Positions 9,368 to 18,223 are shown, counted from the first letter of the stretch. The stretch is DNA of 58,222 nucleotides from Pseudoprimorskyibacter insulae (GCF_900302505.1 NZ_OMOJ01000016.1:1-58222), one strand, 5' to 3'. Numbers and translations: made by a program. Notes: generated by a model not told the origin, from the sequence alone.

Positions 9368-10764
9368 CAGGCAATCTCCTTTACTAAGGCGTCGGGCAAG
9401 CGACTTGCGGTCGCCTGGATCATTTCGGCAAACATCTGACGCGCTCGGTTGCCGCTGAGGGGGGCAACCAACGGGTCAGTACGGAACAGGTCGAACAGCA
9501 CATCGTACTGTTGCGCGATGACAGCATTCAGCAACGCGGACTGGCGCAGGGCATGGCCGCGCACATGGTCGGCCAACGGCTCGGGCAAGGATCCGGCCAT
9601 CAGCGGCGTGACCCCAAGCCCCGAGAACATCGCATTGCTTTCGACGATTGCGCCTTGGGGAAGGTTTGAAATCTGGCCACGGTTGGGCAGGTTGACGTTG
9701 GACACATGCGCAGCCCCGCCCATCAGGGCGATGATCTGGTCCACCAACGCCTCGTCGCTGCGTTTCGGCGCGACCGCGGCCTCACCGGCCAAAAGCGCGG
9801 CCCGGCGGGCCCGCTTGGCCTTATTGTCGCGAATACGGAATTCGACCGGGGTCAGACCGAAGTCCCAATTGGCGGGGGCCTCAAGGTATTCAGCGGCGGG
9901 TAAAAACTCCACTAGGTGGCGATCCCCGGCGGCGGCGGCGATGCCAAACCGGCGCGTCAGGTCAAACTTCACGCGGCTGCGGTCTTCGAAATAGCGGGCG
10001 AATTCATCGTCAGGGTCCGGCACTTTGGCGGTCCAGCCAGCCTCGGCGAATTCGGCGGCAAAGGCGCGGTAGGCGGGCATCATGTCTTGCCCGTTCAGCG
10101 CGATCTTGTCGACAAAGGTGAAGTGATTGACGCCAAGCACGTTCACTTCGACATCGCGGTGCGTCCACCGTTCCCCGCCCTCGGCGCGATTGGCCAACCA
10201 CGCCACCTGCTTGCGCAGCTTAGTAACCTCGTGGCATTCGCCCCAGCACCGAATGCCCGGATGGGCGGCGTATAGGGCACCGGTCAAAACGCTCATGGGA
10301 TTGGTCAGATTGCAGACATAGGCATCTGGCGCATGTTCGGCGATGGCCGCGCCGATCTGGTGCAGCATCGGGATAGACCGCAGCGCCCGCACAAAGCCGC
10401 CCGGCCCAACCGTATCGCCCACCGCCTGCGGAATGCCGTAGCGTTCGGGGATCAAGATATCTTGCGCCATATCGTCAAAGGATCCGGGCAGGATCGAAAC
10501 GACAACGATATCGGCATCGCGCAGGGCATCCCCAATGGTATCGCAGACCGAATACCGTGCAGGCGTGCCGCGTGACACTTCGGCAAACCGGGCACCCAAA
10601 GCCGCGTTCTGGCGGGCCGCGTCAACGTCCAGATCATACAGGCGCACATCCGCCGACAGGATTGTGTCTTGCGCCAGATCGGCCATCAGGCCCAGCGCCC
10701 AGTTCAAAGATCCACCGCCGATATAGGCGATACGCACGTCGATTGGTCCGGTGTCCGGCTGCAT
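9367..10764 (-). CDS. Alpha-galacturonidase, glycoside hydrolase family 4
   Basis: NAD+ and metal-dependent hydrolase releasing galacturonate from short oligogalacturonides in the cytoplasm. The 465-residue protein has the GH4 nucleotide motif (IAYIGGGSLNW), the CNLTNPMSVLTGAL block and the family-defining tetrad CHEV (in WGECHEVTKLRK). From memory of GH4 enzymes such as Bacillus LplD, CHEV is the signature of alpha-galacturonidases, while alpha-glucosidases and galactosidases carry CHSV. I chose the ATG at 10764, preceded by GGGAG; a GTG two codons earlier is possible. It is the first gene of the pectin operon, next to the probable promoter region. Confidence 0.88.
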   Translation of the reverse strand: MQPDTGPIDVRIAYIGGGSLNWALGLMADLAQDTILSADVRLYDLDVDAARQNAALGARFAEVSRGTPARYSVCDTIGDALRDADIVVVSILPGSFDDMAQDILIPERYGIPQAVGDTVGPGGFVRALRSIPMLHQIGAAIAEHAPDAYVCNLTNPMSVLTGALYAAHPGIRCWGECHEVTKLRKQVAWLANRAEGGERWTHRDVEVNVLGVNHFTFVDKIALNGQDMMPAYRAFAAEFAEAGWTAKVPDPDDEFARYFEDRSRVKFDLTRRFGIAAAAGDRHLVEFLPAAEYLEAPANWDFGLTPVEFRIRDNKAKRARRAALLAGEAAVAPKRSDEALVDQIIALMGGAAHVSNVNLPNRGQISNLPQGAIVESNAMFSGLGVTPLMAGSLPEPLADHVRGHALRQSALLNAVIAQQYDVLFDLFRTDPLVAPLSGNRARQMFAEMIQATASRLPDALVKEIA

Positions 10765-10813
10765 TTCCACTCCCTACCGGCGGGACGCTTACGCGCTGCC
10801 GGCCCCAAATAAC

Positions 10814-10837
10814 TTGTAGGATTAGTTGTATGATAAG
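10814..10837. promoter_or_regulatory. Tandem 12-base repeat, candidate operator of the pectin operon
   Basis: Two adjacent copies, TTGTAGGATTAG and TTGTATGATAAG, differ at only two positions and sit 50 bases upstream of the GH4 start. The TTGTANGAT core resembles half-sites used by GntR-family uronate regulators, but the arrangement is direct rather than inverted. The role as operator is inferred. Confidence 0.45.
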
Positions 10838-10955
10838 TTTTGCGAACTAGGCAAGATGTTTATGAGAAAGATGGGTATCCGGCGCAACTTTCCTTCAAAC
10901 CCATAGAAAAATAAGGAATTTTTCGAAACACATCAGTCAACCCATCACAACCTAA

Positions 10956-10970
10956 CAGGCATTATGCCTG
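10956..10970. promoter_or_regulatory. 15-base palindrome, candidate operator
   Basis: CAGGCAT-T-ATGCCTG is a perfect 7+1+7 inverted repeat, 145 bases upstream of the oxidoreductase start and 190 bases from the pectin operon start. It could bind a dimeric regulator of either unit. No U-tract follows, so it is not a terminator. Confidence 0.35.
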
Positions 10971-11115
10971 CATATGTGCGCAATCTTTGCCAACTTATCA
11001 CACAATTATTCGAATCCCAGACAGACAGATTCTTTCGTGGTGCGGGGCAGAAACCCACTTGCTTTCCGCGCTGGCAATTGCACCTTTACCGCAAACAAAT
11101 CCGGGAGGAGACAGG

Positions 11116-12126
11116 ATGAACCGTCAATGGGTGCTGGACAGCTATCCGCAGGGGGCCGCGACCGAAGAGACCTGGCGCATGATCGAAACCGACATGCCGC
11201 AGCCCGGGCCGGGGCAGATCGTGGTCCGCACCAAATGGCTGTCGCTTGATCCCTATCAGCGTGGCCGGATCAACCCCGCCGCCAATTACACGGCGGGCGT
11301 CGCCCCCGGCGGCGTGATGCACGGCGGCGGCGTGGGCGAGGTTGTGACCTCGAACCACCCCAACTGGGCGGTCGGCGATCTGGCCGAGTCCATGGCCGTT
11401 GGCTGGCAGGAATTCAGCGTGTTGACCCCGGATGTGCCCGGCGCAGGCGCAACCAATCGCGTGCCAGAGGGCATCCCGCCGCAGGCCTGCCTGTCATGGA
11501 TGGGCATGCCCGGCCTGACGGCCTTTGTTGGCCTGACGGAAATGGGCCGCCCTCTGCCCGGCGAAACGGTGGTTGTGTCGGCCGCTGGCGGCGCGGTGGG
11601 TCAGTTGGTGGGCCAAATCGCCAAGCTGATGGGCGCGCGGGTCGTCGGAATTGCGGGCGATGACGCGAAACTGGCGCATTGCCGCAACATCGGCTTTGAC
11701 GTCACGATCAACTATAAAACCTGTGGCGATCTGGATGCCGCCTTGAGCGAGGCCTGCCCCGAGGGCGTCGATGTGTTTTGGGACAACACGGGCGGGCCGA
11801 TCCATGACGCGGTGCTGTCGCAACTGGCGTTCTTTGCGCGGGTCATCATCTGCGGCCGCATCGCCGTGGTGAACAAGGCCCCGCACGAAGACATCGGCAT
11901 CCGCGCCAGTTCGCGCCTGATCGTCACCCGCGCCAGCACTCACGGGCTGATCGTATTTGACTGGTGGCACAAACGCGACATCGCCATGCGGTTCCTGCGC
12001 AAATGGTACGAGGCCGGGCACATCACCTTCCGCGAAGATGTCCTAGACGGGTTCGAAAGCGTGCCCAAAGCCTTTGTTCGCATGATGGCGGGCGAAAATC
12101 AGGGCAAGGCCCTGGTCCGGCTTTAA
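11116..12126 (+). CDS. NADP-dependent oxidoreductase, CurA/leukotriene B4 12-hydroxydehydrogenase-like
   Basis: Medium-chain reductase fold (zinc-free) that reduces conjugated double bonds of enones and enals. The 336-residue protein starts MNRQWVLDSYPQG after an AGGAGACAGG ribosome site. It shows VRTKWLSLDPYQRGRI (Tyr-containing substrate loop), the nucleotide motif VSAAGGAVGQLVGQIAKLMG, GIAGDDAKLAHC, and DVFWDNTGGPIHDAVL. These are typical of the PTGR/CurA group. Its natural substrate cannot be read. The gene is convergent with aroE and the two overlap by 4 bases. Confidence 0.85.
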   Translation: MNRQWVLDSYPQGAATEETWRMIETDMPQPGPGQIVVRTKWLSLDPYQRGRINPAANYTAGVAPGGVMHGGGVGEVVTSNHPNWAVGDLAESMAVGWQEFSVLTPDVPGAGATNRVPEGIPPQACLSWMGMPGLTAFVGLTEMGRPLPGETVVVSAAGGAVGQLVGQIAKLMGARVVGIAGDDAKLAHCRNIGFDVTINYKTCGDLDAALSEACPEGVDVFWDNTGGPIHDAVLSQLAFFARVIICGRIAVVNKAPHEDIGIRASSRLIVTRASTHGLIVFDWWHKRDIAMRFLRKWYEAGHITFREDVLDGFESVPKAFVRMMAGENQGKALVRL

Positions 12127-12965
12127 TAGACGATCTTGGCCGTTCTGCGCAGCGCTTCGGCGGTCGTGCTGGGCAGGTCGAAGAACTCCAGATAGGCTGG
12201 GATCTGCTCAAACAACATGTCCGTGCCGACCTGCGTCATGCAGCCGTTGGCACGGGCCGCCGCCAGAAAGGGCGTGGCCTCGGCCTTCATCACCACCTCA
12301 CCGACAAAGGTTTCCGGCGCGATGCGGCTGGTGTCGCAAGGCATCGGGTCGCCTTGGTTCATGCCCAAGGGCGTGGCGTTCACCACGATATCCCAACCCG
12401 CTGGATCATTGCTGCCAACTGAAACCTGAGTGTTCGGGAACGCATCGCGCAGCCGTTGGGCCAGCCCGCCTGCCCGGTCCGGATCGGTGTCATACACCCC
12501 AACCTTGGCGGCACCGGCATTGGCCAAGGATGCCGCAATCGCAGAGCCAACGCCGCCCGCGCCAATCACCAGCGCCGAAGCCCCGGCCACCGCGCGGCCT
12601 TTGCGCAGAACCCCGCGCACAAAACCTTCGCCGTCGAACATGTCACCGATCAAACGCCCATCGGCAGCGACCTTGACCGCATTACACGCCCCGCACACCC
12701 GAACCGTGGGCGAAACCTCATCCAGCATATCGACCACCGGCACCTTATGCGGCATCGTCACCAAGGCCCCGGCGATGTTGCCCAGCCGGAAAATGCTGCG
12801 CAACACATCACCAAACGCATCAGGCCCGCAGTCCATCGGCACCACGGCCACATCAATCCCCGCTTCTTCGAAGTAGGGATTGTAGATCATCGGCGCTTTG
12901 AACGAATGGGTCGGCGTGCCCAAATGGGCCAGAAACCGCGTGTGACCGGTGATCAACTGGGTCAT
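12123..12965 (-). CDS. aroE: Shikimate dehydrogenase family protein (aroE paralogue, possibly quinate/shikimate catabolism)
   Basis: NAD(P)-dependent oxidation or reduction of shikimate or quinate. The 280-residue protein has the substrate-binding start [22 protein letters not shown], the catalytic Lys segment [37 protein letters not shown] and the nucleotide motif [19 protein letters not shown]. The usual SKS of AroE is replaced by HSFKAP, so it is a diverged paralogue. It overlaps aroQ by ATGA. Pairing with dehydroquinase, away from other chorismate genes, suggests a catabolic role. This is inference; biosynthetic AroE cannot be excluded. Confidence 0.8.
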   Translation of the reverse strand: MTQLITGHTRFLAHLGTPTHSFKAPMIYNPYFEEAGIDVAVVPMDCGPDAFGDVLRSIFRLGNIAGALVTMPHKVPVVDMLDEVSPTVRVCGACNAVKVAADGRLIGDMFDGEGFVRGVLRKGRAVAGASALVIGAGGVGSAIAASLANAGAAKVGVYDTDPDRAGGLAQRLRDAFPNTQVSVGSNDPAGWDIVVNATPLGMNQGDPMPCDTSRIAPETFVGEVVMKAEATPFLAAARANGCMTQVGTDMLFEQIPAYLEFFDLPSTTAEALRRTAKIVY

Positions 12966-13402
12966 GCGTCTTTGGTCAGGGTTAGGACGCGGCGCACGCC
13001 CATTTCATAGCCTTCAATGCCCAACCCGGCGATCACCCCATCGGCGCGCAGCGACACATAGGAATGATGACGGAAGCTTTCGCGCTTATGCACGTTCGAG
13101 ATATGCACCTCGATGATCGGGCCTTCGAAAGTGTTCAAGGCATCCAGCACAGCAACCGACGTATGGGTCAGCGCCGCCGGGTTGATGACAATCCCGCAAG
13201 CCTTTTCCCGCGCCTCGTGAATCCAATCGACGATCTGACCTTCCCAGTTCGACTGCTTCAGCGTCAGGTCATAGCCGTCGGGCAGCAACGCCCGGCAATT
13301 CGCCTCAACATCGGCCAGCGTGTCGTAGCCGTAGATTTCCGGCTGACGTTTGCCCAGCAGGTTCAGGTTGGGGCCGTTCAGAATGTAAATGGTCTTGGTC
13401 AT
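12962..13402 (-). CDS. aroQ: Type II 3-dehydroquinate dehydratase
   Basis: Interconverts 3-dehydroquinate and 3-dehydroshikimate. The 146-residue protein matches the usual length of the dodecameric type II enzyme. It starts with [21 protein letters not shown] (catalytic Arg and Tyr24-equivalent), followed by [35 protein letters not shown] and [17 protein letters not shown] with the catalytic His. ATG at 13402 fits this family start; a longer reading from 13453 would run through the palindromic operator and is unlikely. It is transcribed with the aroE paralogue. Confidence 0.93.
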   Translation of the reverse strand: MTKTIYILNGPNLNLLGKRQPEIYGYDTLADVEANCRALLPDGYDLTLKQSNWEGQIVDWIHEAREKACGIVINPAALTHTSVAVLDALNTFEGPIIEVHISNVHKRESFRHHSYVSLRADGVIAGLGIEGYEMGVRRVLTLTKDA

Positions 13403-13439
13403 GGATGTCCGTCCGTGTCGCCTGCGCCGTGGCGATCTG

Positions 13440-13455
13440 ATTTGGTATACCAAAT
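13440..13455. promoter_or_regulatory. 16-base perfect palindrome, GntR/FadR-type operator candidate
   Basis: ATTTGGTATACCAAAT lies 38 bases upstream of the aroQ ATG. TGGTATACCA cores are typical of operators for FCD-domain GntR regulators such as ExuR/UxuR. No GntR gene is in the window, so the regulator is unknown. Confidence 0.55.
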
Positions 13456-13573
13456 ATGTCTATCAGCTTGGCGCGTCGCCTCAAGAAATTTCGTCGCGAT
13501 ATTGCCCAATCGGTCAAAGATCGCGCCGCGAGATTGCGCAGAAATGCAGCATTCGCAAGGCCCAGGCATATTT

Positions 13574-13606
13574 TTGACCGTCTGGAAAAATTTACCAGTT
13601 GATTAA
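13574..13606. promoter_or_regulatory. Two tandem RutR-like operators upstream of preT
   Basis: TTGACCG-TC-TGGAAAA (13574-13589) and TTTACCA-GT-TGATTAA (13591-13606) both follow the RutR pattern TTGACCA-N2-TGGTCAA, each with mismatches. They are one base apart. The second overlaps the -35 hexamer of the best promoter for preT, so binding would block transcription. A better copy lies beside the rutR gene at 18317. Confidence 0.6.
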
Positions 13607-13626
13607 AATTCGGACCCGCTCATACT
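13599..13626 (+). promoter_or_regulatory. Probable sigma-70 promoter of preT
   Basis: TTGATT (13599-13604), 16-base spacer and CATACT (13621-13626), ending 28 bases before the ATG. Both hexamers match consensus at four positions. The -35 is covered by the second RutR-like site. Confidence 0.4.
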
Positions 13627-13654
13627 GATTCCAACGACGGACAGGAGCCCAGCC

Positions 13655-14986
13655 ATGAGCCACAGCCCCCTGACACCCGGAATCGTTCCGGGTCGCTTGG
13701 ATGCCGAAACCTACTCTGAGAATTTCTCGGATCTGCATCCGCCGCTTGATCGGCACGAGGCACGCGTTGCCGCCGATCGGTGCTATTTCTGCCATGATGC
13801 ACCCTGTGTGACGGCCTGCCCCACCAGCATCGATATACCACTGTTCATCCGGCAAATCGCCACCGGCACGCCCGAGGCGGCGGCGCGCACGATCTTTACC
13901 CAGAATATCCTTGGCGGCATGTGCGCCCGTGTCTGCCCGACCGAAACACTCTGTGAAGAGGCCTGCGTGCGCGAAACCGCCGAAGGCAAGCCAGTCAAGA
14001 TTGGCGAATTGCAGCGCTATGCGACCGACACATTGATGGCCACCGGCGACCACCCGTTTGAGCGGGACGACCCAACCGGCAAGACCATTGCCGTCGTGGG
14101 CGCTGGCCCCGCTGGTCTGGCCTGTGCGCACCGTCTGGCAATGTACGGGCACAAGGTCAGCGTCTATGACGCCCGGCCCAAGCCCGGCGGCCTGAACGAA
14201 TACGGGATCGCATCGTATAAATCGACCGGCGGCTTTGCTGCGGCCGAGGTGGATTGGCTGCTGCAAATCGGTGGCATTACCATTGAAACCGGCAAGGCGC
14301 TTGGCAATGGCCTGTCCCTGCCCGACCTGAAGGCCAAGCATGACGCGGTGTTCCTTGGCATCGGTCTTGCAAGTGTAAATGCACTGGGGCTTGGCGATGA
14401 AGACATGACCGGCGTCCTCCCTGCCGTGGACTTTATTGCGAAGCTTCGTCAGACCAGCGACCTGGCCTCCCTCCCAATAGGTCGCGATGTGGTTGTCATC
14501 GGTGGCGGCATGACCGCCATCGATGCGGCCGTTCAAGCCAAACTTCTGGGCGCGCTGAACGTCACGCTGTTTTATCGCCGGGGGCGCGACCGCATGAACG
14601 CCAGCGTGTTTGAACAGGATCTGGCCGCAAGCCACGGCGTGCGCATCATCACCAACGCAACCCCCAAGGCCATCCATGGCAACGGCGCGGTGCGCGAGAT
14701 TGAGTTCGACTATACCGACGATGCCCTGACCCCAACGGGCGAAACCCTGCGCCTTACGGCGGATCAGGTCTTTAGCGCCATCGGCCAAACCTTGCAGGGC
14801 GAAGATTTGCCCGCGCTGGATGGCGGCAAAATCTCGGTCGATGAAACGGGCCGCACCTCGGTTTCCGGCGTCTGGGCCGGGGGCGATTGCGCCAGCGGCG
14901 GCGATGATCTGACCGTAACGGCGGTGGCCGAAGGGCGCGACGCCGCCGAAGACATTCACGCAACCCTGATGGGGGCGGTGGGTTGA
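13655..14986 (+). CDS. preT: NAD-dependent dihydropyrimidine dehydrogenase, FAD subunit PreT
   Basis: Electron-input subunit that takes electrons from NADH for reduction of uracil and thymine. The 443-residue protein resembles the small subunit of glutamate synthase. Its N-terminal domain has cysteine clusters CYFCHDAPCVTACPTSI and CARVCPTETLCEEACV for iron-sulfur clusters. FAD motif VVGAGPAGLACAHRL, NAD motif VIGGGMTAIDAAVQA and the final FAD block GVWAGGDCASGGDDLTVTA follow. A good AGGAG site precedes the ATG. preA follows after 25 bases, forming the PreTA complex. Control by RutR is suggested by the tandem operators upstream. Confidence 0.93.
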   Translation: MSHSPLTPGIVPGRLDAETYSENFSDLHPPLDRHEARVAADRCYFCHDAPCVTACPTSIDIPLFIRQIATGTPEAAARTIFTQNILGGMCARVCPTETLCEEACVRETAEGKPVKIGELQRYATDTLMATGDHPFERDDPTGKTIAVVGAGPAGLACAHRLAMYGHKVSVYDARPKPGGLNEYGIASYKSTGGFAAAEVDWLLQIGGITIETGKALGNGLSLPDLKAKHDAVFLGIGLASVNALGLGDEDMTGVLPAVDFIAKLRQTSDLASLPIGRDVVVIGGGMTAIDAAVQAKLLGALNVTLFYRRGRDRMNASVFEQDLAASHGVRIITNATPKAIHGNGAVREIEFDYTDDALTPTGETLRLTADQVFSAIGQTLQGEDLPALDGGKISVDETGRTSVSGVWAGGDCASGGDDLTVTAVAEGRDAAEDIHATLMGAVG

Positions 14987-15011
14987 AAACCCACCCTACG
15001 GAGACATTCAA

Positions 15012-16316
15012 ATGGCTGATCTAACGACCGATTTCGTAGGCATAAAATCCCCCAACCCGTTCTGGCTGGCCTCGGCCCCGCCGACGGACAAGGAATACAA
15101 CGTTCGCCGCGCCTTTGAGGCCGGTTGGGGCGGCGTGGTCTGGAAAACACTGGGCGAGGCAGGCCCGCCCGTCGTCAACGTGAACGGCCCGCGCTATGGC
15201 GCGATCTGGGGCGCGGACCGCCGCCTTCTGGGCCTCAACAACATCGAACTGATCACCGACCGCCCGCTTGAGGTGAACCTGCGCGAAATCAAGTCGGTCA
15301 AACGCGACTACCCGGATCGGGCTGTGGTTGTCTCGCTCATGGTGCCGTGTGAGGAAGAGGCATGGAAAGCCATCCTTCCGCTGGTTGAAGAAACCGGCGC
15401 CGATGGGGTCGAGCTGAACTTCGGCTGCCCCCATGGCATGAGCGAGCGCGGCATGGGCAGCGCGGTGGGCCAAGTGCCGGAATACATTGAGATGGTCACG
15501 CGCTGGGTCAAACAGAACACCCGTATGCCCTGCATCGTCAAACTGACGCCCAATATCACCGACATCCGAAAACCCGCCGCTGCGGCGCATGCGGGCGGGG
15601 CCGATGCGGTGAGCCTGATCAACACGATCAACTCGATCACCTCGGTGAACCTTGACAGCTTTGCGCCCGAACCCACGATTGACGGCAAAGGCGCGCATGG
15701 CGGCTATTGCGGCCCGGCGGTGAAGCCGATCGCGCTGAACATGGTGGCCGAAATCGCCCGCACGCCAGAAATGGCGAACCTGCCGATCAGCGGTATCGGC
15801 GGCGTGACGACATGGCGCGATGCGGCGGAATTCATGGCACTGGGGGCTGGAAACGTGCAGGTCTGTACCGCAGCCATGACCTATGGATTCAAGATCGTTC
15901 AGGAAATGATCTCGGGCCTGTCGCAATACATGGATGAAAAGGGCATGACCTCGACATCCGAACTGGTGCGCCGCGCGGTGCCGAACCTCAGCGATTGGCA
16001 GAACCTGAACCTGAACTACATCGCCAAGGCCAAGATCGACGAAGATCTGTGTATCAAATGCGGTCGCTGCTATGCCGCATGCGAAGACACCAGCCACCAA
16101 GCGATTGCCATGTCTGATGACCGCGTGTTCAGCGTCAAGGATGAGGAATGCGTGGCCTGCAACCTGTGCGTCAACGTCTGCCCGGTTGAGAACTGCATCA
16201 CGATGGAGGCCATGGCCCCCGGCAGCACCGATCCGCGCACGGGCAAGACGGTGCAAGCAACGCCTGCCGATTGGACGACACACCCCAACAACCCGGCCAC
16301 GCGGGCCGCGGAATAG
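15012..16316 (+). CDS. preA: NAD-dependent dihydropyrimidine dehydrogenase, FMN/iron-sulfur subunit PreA
   Basis: Catalytic subunit reducing uracil to dihydrouracil, the first step of reductive pyrimidine breakdown. The 434-residue protein has a dihydroorotate-dehydrogenase-like FMN barrel (NPFWLASAPPTDKEYNVRRA, LNFGCPHGMSERGMGSAVGQ with the active-site Cys region, SGIGGVTTWRDAAEF). A C-terminal double ferredoxin domain follows, CIKCGRCYAACEDTSHQAI and CVACNLCVNVCPVENC. An ACGGAGA ribosome site precedes the start. Two stem-loops follow the stop. Confidence 0.94.
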   Translation: MADLTTDFVGIKSPNPFWLASAPPTDKEYNVRRAFEAGWGGVVWKTLGEAGPPVVNVNGPRYGAIWGADRRLLGLNNIELITDRPLEVNLREIKSVKRDYPDRAVVVSLMVPCEEEAWKAILPLVEETGADGVELNFGCPHGMSERGMGSAVGQVPEYIEMVTRWVKQNTRMPCIVKLTPNITDIRKPAAAAHAGGADAVSLINTINSITSVNLDSFAPEPTIDGKGAHGGYCGPAVKPIALNMVAEIARTPEMANLPISGIGGVTTWRDAAEFMALGAGNVQVCTAAMTYGFKIVQEMISGLSQYMDEKGMTSTSELVRRAVPNLSDWQNLNLNYIAKAKIDEDLCIKCGRCYAACEDTSHQAIAMSDDRVFSVKDEECVACNLCVNVCPVENCITMEAMAPGSTDPRTGKTVQATPADWTTHPNNPATRAAE

Positions 16317-16325
16317 GATCCTCCC

Positions 16326-16363
16326 GGTCGGGGACCGCTCCTGTCCCTTTCGCGTCCCCGACC
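16326..16363. other. Stem-loop after preA
   Basis: GGTCGGGGA (16326-16334) pairs perfectly with TCCCCGACC (16355-16363) around a 20-base loop. No T-run follows directly. It may stabilise the preTA message or attenuate read-through into the next gene. Confidence 0.45.
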
Positions 16364-16383
16364 ACCCGAAACTCCTTCGATAG

Positions 16384-16415
16384 GGGCGGCTTGATTTCTG
16401 GCCGCCCTTTCGTTT
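16384..16415 (+). terminator. Intrinsic terminator between preA and the amidinotransferase gene
   Basis: GGGCGGC (16384-16390), a 10-base loop and GCCGCCC (16401-16407), followed by TTTCGTTTT. The tract is imperfect, so termination may be partial. Confidence 0.55.
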
Positions 16416-16449
16416 TCGTGCATCGGTCAACCCAGAGCAGGAGGAATGC

Positions 16450-17571
16450 ATGGCCTGGAGCCCGGACAAAACCACCGTCAACAGCTGGAACGAATGGGAT
16501 CCACTGCGCCATGTGATTGTCGGACGTGCCGATGATTGCCACATCCCGCCCGAAGAACCGGCACTGGATGCCAAAGTCCCCGAAGACAGCGACATGCGCG
16601 GCCAATGGGGCAAGCGCCCACAAGAAACCATCGACCGCGCCAATGAGCTGCTGGACAAATTCGCCGACCAGCTGCGCGCGCGTGGCGTCAAGGTGGACCG
16701 TCCCACTCCCATCGACCATTCCCTGCCGGTGACCACCCCGGATTTTCACACCGCCAGCCAGTTCGGCTGCATGCCCCCGCGCGATGTGTTGCTGACGGTC
16801 GGGTCTGAAATCCTAGAGGCGACGATGTCCTATCGCTGCCGCTGGTTCGAATACCTGAATTACCGCCCATTGATGCAGCAGTATTGGGAAGAAGACCCGA
16901 AATTCCGGCATGAGGCCGCGCCGAAACCCCGCCTGACCGATGCCGACTACCACCCGGACTATCTGTCCGAGAAGATCGGCGTGGAAAAGCGCCTGCAATG
17001 GGCCGCCGAAAAGTTCTTTGTCACGACCGAGGAAGAGCCGCTATTCGACGCCGCCGACGTGCTGCGCTTTGGCCGCGACCTTGTGGTGCAGCACGGATTC
17101 ACGACCAACCTGAAGGGCATCGAATGGCTGCGCCGCCATTTCCCCGACCACCGGGTGCACACGGTCAATTTCCCCGGTGATCCCTACCCGATCCACATTG
17201 ATGCGACTTTCACGCCGCTGCGTCCCGGCCTGATCCTGAACAACCCGCAGCGCCGCCTGCCCGACGACCAGCGCGAGATGTTCCACAAGAACGGCTGGGA
17301 AATTGTCGATTCCGCCCAGCCCGCGCACAACCAGCCGCCGCCGCTGTGCTATTCGTCGGTCTGGCTGTCGATGAACGTGCTGGTGCTGGACCCCAAAACC
17401 GTCTGCGTTGAAAAGTCCGAGGTGTATCAAGCCGACCAAATGGACAAGCTGGGTCTGGAGGTCGTCGAGGTGGACCTGCGCGACGCCTATGCCTTTGGCG
17501 GCGGGCTGCATTGCAGCACGGCGGATGTCTACCGCGAAGGCGGGTGCGAGGATTACTTCCCGAACCTGTGA
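16450..17571 (+). CDS. Amidinotransferase (glycine/inosamine amidinotransferase family)
   Basis: Member of the guanidino-group modifying superfamily, which moves an amidino group from arginine to an amine. The 373-residue protein begins VNSWNEWDPLRHVIVGRADD and keeps the catalytic triad: Asp in FDAADVLRFGRD, His in YPIHIDATFTP and Cys in GGGLHCSTADV near residue 353. An excellent AGGAGG site precedes the ATG. It sits between preTA and rutR, so it may use beta-alanine or another pathway amine as acceptor; that substrate is inference. Its closest named relatives by pattern are AGAT and scyllo-inosamine-4-phosphate amidinotransferases. Confidence 0.82.
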   Translation: MAWSPDKTTVNSWNEWDPLRHVIVGRADDCHIPPEEPALDAKVPEDSDMRGQWGKRPQETIDRANELLDKFADQLRARGVKVDRPTPIDHSLPVTTPDFHTASQFGCMPPRDVLLTVGSEILEATMSYRCRWFEYLNYRPLMQQYWEEDPKFRHEAAPKPRLTDADYHPDYLSEKIGVEKRLQWAAEKFFVTTEEEPLFDAADVLRFGRDLVVQHGFTTNLKGIEWLRRHFPDHRVHTVNFPGDPYPIHIDATFTPLRPGLILNNPQRRLPDDQREMFHKNGWEIVDSAQPAHNQPPPLCYSSVWLSMNVLVLDPKTVCVEKSEVYQADQMDKLGLEVVEVDLRDAYAFGGGLHCSTADVYREGGCEDYFPNL

Positions 17572-17572
17572 T

Positions 17573-18223
17573 TTACGGCGTCAACAGTTTGCGGAACATC
17601 AGATCCACATGGCTGTTGGCGGCCTTCCACCCGGCGTCGGCATCGGCGATCAACACATTCACCTGCGCGTCAAAATCGGCGTAATGCTGAGTGACGGCCC
17701 AAATCGACATCAACAATTGGCCCGGATCGGTTTTGGCCAATTTGCCCTGCGCCATCCAATCGGCCAGAACCGCGCATTTTTCATCAAATAGCGGCTTTAG
17801 CCCGGTTTCCAGATGCGGCCCCATACGCGGCGCGCCCTGCAAGACTTCATTGGCGAACAGGCGGCTTTCGCGCGGGTATTGACGGCTCATCTCCATTTTG
17901 CGGCGCACATAGGTCAGCACTTCGGTCATCGGATCGCCACCGGGGCCCATTTTATGCAGTGGGGCCAACCAGTTGAACATCAGGGCGTTCAGCAATTCCA
18001 CATGGATCGCTTCCTTGCCTTCGAAGTAGTAAAGGATGTTTGGCTTGGACAAACCGGCCTCAGTCGCGATCTGGTCCAATGTCGCGCCGCGGTATCCGTG
18101 GCTCGAAAACACCTCAAGCGCGGCATTCATGATCTTGCGCCGATTGCGCACCTGAATACGGCTCAGCTTCTTGGGCTGAGGCGTTTCCTCCTCGGGTCGC
18201 GGCTTTCTGGCCGGATGGGTCAT
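17573..18223 (-). CDS. rutR: TetR-family regulator RutR of pyrimidine catabolism
   Basis: Uracil-responsive repressor. The 216-residue protein, close to the 212 of E. coli RutR, has a helix-turn-helix at about 25-65 (AALEVFSSHGYRGATLDQIATEAGLSKPNILYYFEGKEAI). Its ligand domain contains YPRESRLFANEVLQGAP and SIWAVTQHYADFDAQV as in RutR. The ATG at 18223 was chosen because the translation upstream lacks family similarity and crosses the operator. It is divergent from the amidohydrolase gene with a near-perfect RutR operator between them, which suggests autoregulation and control of the surrounding pathway. Confidence 0.9.
   Translation of the reverse strand: MTHPARKPRPEEETPQPKKLSRIQVRNRRKIMNAALEVFSSHGYRGATLDQIATEAGLSKPNILYYFEGKEAIHVELLNALMFNWLAPLHKMGPGGDPMTEVLTYVRRKMEMSRQYPRESRLFANEVLQGAPRMGPHLETGLKPLFDEKCAVLADWMAQGKLAKTDPGQLLMSIWAVTQHYADFDAQVNVLIADADAGWKAANSHVDLMFRKLLTP

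Larger units (their letters stand above)
10765..11115. other. Intergenic control region between the pectin operon and the oxidoreductase gene
   Basis: About 350 bases without a convincing gene, between two divergently transcribed units. It is AT-rich at 10810-10990 and contains a tandem 12-base repeat close to the pectin operon, a 15-base palindrome in the middle, and an AGGAGACAGG-type ribosome site immediately before the oxidoreductase ATG. No regulator gene for pectin use is present here; it must lie elsewhere. Confidence 0.7.

Noticed and set aside
15021-16736. Open minus-strand frame opposite preA
   Set aside because: The sense strand encodes a clear PreA with cysteine clusters; the antisense translation has no recognisable domain.
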